DNA of 10,159 nt from Prolixibacteraceae bacterium (GTDB lineage Bacteria; Bacteroidota; Bacteroidia; Bacteroidales; Prolixibacteraceae): contig JAGODU010000140.1 in the NCBI GenBank assembly GCA_017998095.1, positions 1 to 10,159 of the forward strand. The letters run 5' to 3'. The notes under the pieces were generated by a model. That model did not search any database. It was not told the DNA's origin and worked only from the letters and a program-made list of their open reading frames with translations. The translations under genes and the position numbers were made by a program. Positions 7,044 through 10,159 of this stretch are shown piece after piece. Position 1 is the first letter of the stretch, and each line of letters begins with the position of its first letter.

Positions 7044-7535
7044 TCAAATTACTTTTTCAATTTGTCCAATATAATTTTTAAGAAAAACCCTTCCTCTGTA
7101 TATATAAACTTTAACCTGAGATTCATTTAACCCTGTTATTTTACCAATTTCTTCATAAGAATAGCCTTCATAGTCTCGTAAAAGAATAACTGATCTTTGT
7201 ATTTCGGGTAGTTTTGCAAGAGCCATATCAAGTATTTCTTTCAAGTCGTGATGATGTTGGGTTTCAGATCTTACAGGCATATCATTTACGTCTGTAATAA
7301 TTTGTTTTTTTTCTCTTCTGATAAAATCAATCATTGAATTATGAGCAATACTAAAGAGATAAGATTTGGCAGTAGAGTAAGGGATATCACGGCTTTGCCT
7401 CCAGAGTTTCTCATAGCTTTCCTGTACTAAATCAGAAGCTCGATCATTATCTCTGATATTTTTTAAGATATAGCGATACAATCTATCCGAGTATTTATTT
7501 ACTATGTCATTATACTCTGCAGTAGTCATTGGCAT
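7044..7535 (-). CDS. RNA polymerase ECF (group IV) sigma factor
   Basis: 163 residues, the usual ECF length. Region 2 spans about 12-75, with DLVQESYEKLWR (35-46) and AKSYLFSIAHNSMIDFIRR (56-74) as the core-binding and -10-recognition helices. Region 4 spans about 102-156 (LPEIQRSVILLRDYEGYSYE, then EIGKITGLNESQVKVYIYRG), including the helix-turn-helix that reads the -35 element. Region 3 is absent, as in all ECF factors; a His-rich linker (QHHHD, 93-97) joins the two domains. Two in-frame ATGs, 7535 and 7529, are possible starts; the predicted promoter leaves only about 10 or 16 nt of leader respectively. It is the first gene of an operon with the anti-sigma gene. The shared promoter pattern suggests it activates itself and the beta-barrel gene. 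The exact ECF subgroup cannot be assigned by eye. Confidence 0.95.
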   Translation of the reverse strand: MPMTTAEYNDIVNKYSDRLYRYILKNIRDNDRASDLVQESYEKLWRQSRDIPYSTAKSYLFSIAHNSMIDFIRREKKQIITDVNDMPVRSETQHHHDLKEILDMALAKLPEIQRSVILLRDYEGYSYEEIGKITGLNESQVKVYIYRGRVFLKNYIGQIEKVI

Positions 7536-7550
7536 AAAGCGCTTTGGATA

Positions 7551-7580
7551 TTAGACGCCGGAGGGAGTAAAAAAGTTACA
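7551..7580 (-). promoter_or_regulatory. ECF-type autoregulatory promoter of the sigma/anti-sigma operon
   Basis: Read on the minus strand: TGTAACTTTTTT (TGTAAC is the complement of 7575-7580) and CGTCTAA (complement of 7551-7557), separated by 17 nt between TGTAAC and CGTC. It matches the site before the beta-barrel gene in both boxes, in the T-tract after GTAAC and in spacing. Predicted transcription start is near 7545, almost at the start codon. Confidence 0.75.
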
Positions 7581-7641
7581 GAATAAATAAAAAAAATTGA
7601 ATGTTATATTTTAAGATAATTTGTAGTCCTTAAAAAGACAT

Positions 7642-7663
7642 TTAAGCACCTTATCATGCTTAA
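7642..7663. repeat. Inverted repeat upstream of the PL9-like gene
   Basis: TTAAGCA (7642-7648) and TGCTTAA (7657-7663) are perfect 7-bp arms around an 8-nt spacer, 55 bp before the lyase start, a position suitable for an operator. There is no T-run consistent with a terminator. Binding protein unknown; chance occurrence is possible in such AT-rich DNA. Confidence 0.35.
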
Positions 7664-7718
7664 TAAAGAATTAAACTTGTATTAGTTTTTTTAAATATAA
7701 ATTGAAAAATAAAACATC

Positions 7719-9224
7719 ATGAGCAGATACATTCTATTGCTGGTATTAGTATTATCTTTAAAAATAGCATTGGGTGCGACTTGGTTTGTTGCAACGACCG
7801 GGTCAGACAAAAATTCTGGGACTTCAATAAACGAACCTTTTCTGACTCTTGATCAGGCAGTAGAAAATTTTCAAAGCGGAGATAGTATTATCATAAGAGG
7901 AGGAACATATAAACATTCAGTGACTATCAAATTAAGTGTGTCAGGGAGTGAAGGTAAAGAATGTTATCTTCTGGCATATCCTGGTGAAGTGCCTGTTTTG
8001 GATTTTTCCGGTACTGCCTTTGGCAAAAGAGGTATCGACCTGACAGGAAGTTACTGGTTAATAAAAGGTTTGCATATAACATTGGCTGGTGATAATGGAA
8101 TGATAATAAAGACCGGGGGAAATAATCTTATAGAAAACTGCTCATTTTACAGGAATAAGGATAGTGGTCTTCAAATTGGAGGAGGATCTCATGATAACCG
8201 GATAATAAACTGTGATTCGTATTTCAATGCAGATCCAAGTGATTATGGTGATGCTGATGGCTTTGCATGTAAACTTGATGTAGGGACCAACAATTATTTC
8301 TATGGATGCAGGGCATGGGTAAATGTTGATGATGGTTGGGACGGGTATTTACGGGGAGCAGAAAATATGACAACCATTGTAGAAAATTGCTGGACATGGG
8401 GCAATGGATATCTTGAAGATGGAACAGATCCGGGAGCCAAAGCAAATGGTAATGGTTTTAAAATGGGTGGAAGTGATGATAAAACGCTAAAACATAATTT
8501 TATAATAAAGAATAGTCTTGCATTTTATAATAAAGCCAAAGGTTTTGATCAGAATAACAACATGGGATCAATGCAGGTCTATAATTGTACCGGATTATTC
8601 AATGATGGAAATGATTTCAGCATTCCGGGTATATTGGCATCCGGACAAACAGCCGAAGTTAAAAATTGTGTTTTAGCTGATGGGAAAAAGAGTTTGAATT
8701 CATTTGTAGTACAGGAGTCAAATAGTTGGGACAGTAGATTTACCGTAACAAAAGAAGATTTTTTAAGCTTTGACACGACCGGAGTTTCCGGGTCAAGGAA
8801 AGATGATGGTAGTCTGCCGGATATTTCTTTTGTTCACCTCGCAGAAGGTAGTGATTTAATAAATGCAGGGATAGACCTTGGTTTACCATTCAATGGTTCA
8901 AAACCTGATTTGGGGTGTTTTGAAACTGATTATTCAAGCAGTTCCTTATTTAATAAGACTATTGATGATGATTTGAATCTGAGGGTTAAGTATTCTGGTT
9001 ATTCACAACTTGAAATTTCTTTTATTACACAAGATGAAAATGATTTCAATTGCAATCTTAGGGATATAAATGGAAGAAAAGTTTGGAGCCTGACAAAATC
9101 AGCAGGGAGAGGAGAGAAAGAAATTATTAATATTGGAACTTCTTTATTTCCAGAGGGAATATATTTATTTCAGGTAAAAACAAGCAATAGAAACATCATA
9201 AAGAAAATTGTAATTAGAAAATAA
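7719..9224 (+). CDS. Secreted PL9-like polysaccharide (pectate) lyase with T9SS C-terminal sorting domain
   Basis: 501 residues. Signal peptide 1-20 (cleavage after LGA). After the opening WFVATTGSDKNSGTS, common to secreted right-handed beta-helix proteins, come helix coils with NCSFYRN- and NCDSYFN-type turns. The PL9 active-site pattern is visible: Asp180 in GDADGF, Asp204/Asp205/Asp208 in VDDGWD (calcium ligands) and Lys248 in GNGFKMGG. The spacing Asp180 to Asp204 (24 residues) equals that recalled for Asp209/Asp233 of Dickeya Pel9A, with the lysine as catalytic base. The helix closes near SKPDLGCFE (394-402). Residues about 420-501 form a type A T9SS sorting domain ending GIYLFQVKTSNRNIIKKIVI. 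Expected role: extracellular beta-elimination of polygalacturonate or another uronic-acid polymer; PL9 subfamilies differ in substrate, so pectate is likely but not certain. It lies 113 bp upstream of a co-directional GH2 gene. Confidence 0.88.
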   Translation: MSRYILLLVLVLSLKIALGATWFVATTGSDKNSGTSINEPFLTLDQAVENFQSGDSIIIRGGTYKHSVTIKLSVSGSEGKECYLLAYPGEVPVLDFSGTAFGKRGIDLTGSYWLIKGLHITLAGDNGMIIKTGGNNLIENCSFYRNKDSGLQIGGGSHDNRIINCDSYFNADPSDYGDADGFACKLDVGTNNYFYGCRAWVNVDDGWDGYLRGAENMTTIVENCWTWGNGYLEDGTDPGAKANGNGFKMGGSDDKTLKHNFIIKNSLAFYNKAKGFDQNNNMGSMQVYNCTGLFNDGNDFSIPGILASGQTAEVKNCVLADGKKSLNSFVVQESNSWDSRFTVTKEDFLSFDTTGVSGSRKDDGSLPDISFVHLAEGSDLINAGIDLGLPFNGSKPDLGCFETDYSSSSLFNKTIDDDLNLRVKYSGYSQLEISFITQDENDFNCNLRDINGRKVWSLTKSAGRGEKEIINIGTSLFPEGIYLFQVKTSNRNIIKKIVIRK

Positions 9225-9337
9225 AAGGGCAATAAGCTTTTAAAAAGATTTTTTGTTGCTGATTAAAAAAATTACTATTTTGATTTGCTGTATTTTCAGA
9301 TTAGATTAACTGCAAAAAAAAGTAATTGTATAGCAAT

Positions 9338-10159
9338 ATGGAATTTGGTAATTATTCAGGAGCAACAAAAAATAATGTAATAAAAAAAATCATTTCTGTT
9401 GGGTTTATATTCTTGATTACAAGTTTAATATGTTTTGGGAATAATAAAAAAACAAGGGAAATAATTTCCTTTAATGGAGATTGGAAATTCTTTAAATATG
9501 AAACATCTGAACAGGCAGATAATCTTATTTATGATGTTCGTCCAAGGGAGGGAAAAAGTAATTTGATAAAAGAGGCTGATGCTAAACCTGAAGAAGCTGA
9601 AAAAGTAGAAGCAAGTCAGGAAGTTTTAAAGCCATGGATTCTTCCTACTGCAAATAATTTCATCAACGATAATTCAAAACATTACAAAAGACCAGATGGT
9701 AATCCGGGAAGTAATTTTCCTTTTGTACAATCTGATTTCGATGATTCAGGATGGGAAAATATAAGGTTACCTCATGACTGGGCAATAAAAGGTCCTTTTC
9801 AGGGAGGTTGGAATTCAGAAGTGGGAGGAGGGATGGGGCGCTTACCGATAAATGGAGTTGCCTGGTATAGAAAAAAATTTATTATTGATCCAATTGATTC
9901 TTGTAAATCAATTTTCCTTGATATTGACGGAGCCATGTCTTATGCTATGGTTTGGCTTAATGGTAAACTAATCGGGGGATGGCCATATGGTTATAATTCC
10001 TGGATGCTTGACCTCACACCTTATTTAAATTTTGGTAAAGAAAATCAACTTTCTATAAGGATTGATAATCCTAATAATTCAGCACGCTGGTATCCCGGAG
10101 GAGGAATATACAGGAATGTTTGGCTTACAAAGACTAATAAAGTTCACGTATCTCAGTGG
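9338..10159 (+). CDS. Glycoside hydrolase family 2 (beta-galactosidase-like), N-terminal part, truncated by window end
   Basis: 274 codons, open to the last base. The ATG at 9338 is the first start after an in-frame TAA at 9323. A hydrophobic export signal spans about 17-34 after a longer than usual polar n-region. It has LIC but not a proper lipobox, so lipoprotein status is doubtful. The GH2 sugar-binding domain follows: ISFNGDWKFFKYE (43-55), FDDSGWENIRLPHDWAI (134-150), GVAWYRKKF (173-181), GAMSYAMVWLNGKLIGGWPY (198-217) and the WYPGGGIYRNVWL signature (251-263). Between the first two motifs lies an insertion of about 80 residues: a charged Lys/Glu-rich stretch (69-98), then PWILPTANNFI (99-109) and RPDGNPG (118-124), which I associate with a distinct GH2 subgroup. 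The catalytic TIM barrel is outside the window, so specificity (galactosidase, glucuronidase or other) cannot be set. It probably acts with the lyase on pectin side chains or oligosaccharide products. Confidence 0.88.
   Translation, partial: MEFGNYSGATKNNVIKKIISVGFIFLITSLICFGNNKKTREIISFNGDWKFFKYETSEQADNLIYDVRPREGKSNLIKEADAKPEEAEKVEASQEVLKPWILPTANNFINDNSKHYKRPDGNPGSNFPFVQSDFDDSGWENIRLPHDWAIKGPFQGGWNSEVGGGMGRLPINGVAWYRKKFIIDPIDSCKSIFLDIDGAMSYAMVWLNGKLIGGWPYGYNSWMLDLTPYLNFGKENQLSIRIDNPNNSARWYPGGGIYRNVWLTKTNKVHVSQW

Noticed and set aside
8224..8776. Minus-strand open frames inside the lyase gene
   Set aside because: His/Leu-rich antisense products of the Asp/Asn-rich beta-helix coding sequence.
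9230..9265. Imperfect hairpin GCAATAAG / TTTTGTTGC after the lyase gene as a terminator
   Set aside because: The stem depends on G-T pairs, the loop is long and no T-tract follows; the lyase and GH2 genes may be co-transcribed.

Overview
The window is AT-rich DNA (roughly one third G+C by eye) that looks like Bacteroidota, most plausibly a free-living or marine polysaccharide degrader of the Marinilabiliales/Bacteroidales type. The evidence is a sensor kinase with two-component-regulator propeller repeats, an ECF sigma/anti-sigma pair of the Bacteroidota kind, a pectate-lyase-like protein ending in a type IX secretion (T9SS) sorting domain, and start codons mostly without a Shine-Dalgarno sequence. 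The taxon below phylum is a guess.

Layout: (1) 2-694 (+) is the 3' end of a LolC/E-type FtsX-like ABC permease. (2) 697-3936 (-) is a large periplasmic-propeller histidine kinase resembling a hybrid two-component system (HTCS) protein, but it stops after the ATPase domain, with no receiver and no AraC-type DNA-binding domain. (3) 3937-4354 is an intergenic stretch containing a strong intrinsic terminator for the next gene. (4) 4355-7580 is a regulatory module. An ECF sigma factor (7044-7535, -) and a membrane anti-sigma-like protein (6026-7042, -) form a two-gene operon. An outer-membrane beta-barrel protein (4355-5377, -) lies further on in the same direction. A small helical HEAT-like gene (5484-6023, +) sits between them in the opposite orientation. 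(5) 7719-9224 (+) is a T9SS-secreted PL9-like polysaccharide lyase. (6) 9338-10159 (+) is the 5' part of a family 2 glycoside hydrolase cut by the window end.

The main result is a shared ECF-type promoter. GTAACTTTTT, then CGTCTNA with exactly 17 nt between GTAAC and CGTC, occurs just upstream of the sigma gene and again upstream of the beta-barrel gene. I did not see it upstream of the lyase, the hydrolase or the kinase. The sequence therefore supports an autoregulated sigma/anti-sigma unit whose regulon includes the outer-membrane protein, probably an envelope-sensing circuit. The PL9-like and GH2 genes look like the start of a pectin or pectin-side-chain degradation locus. No SusC/SusD pair is visible in the window, and whether the propeller kinase controls the locus cannot be decided from the sequence.
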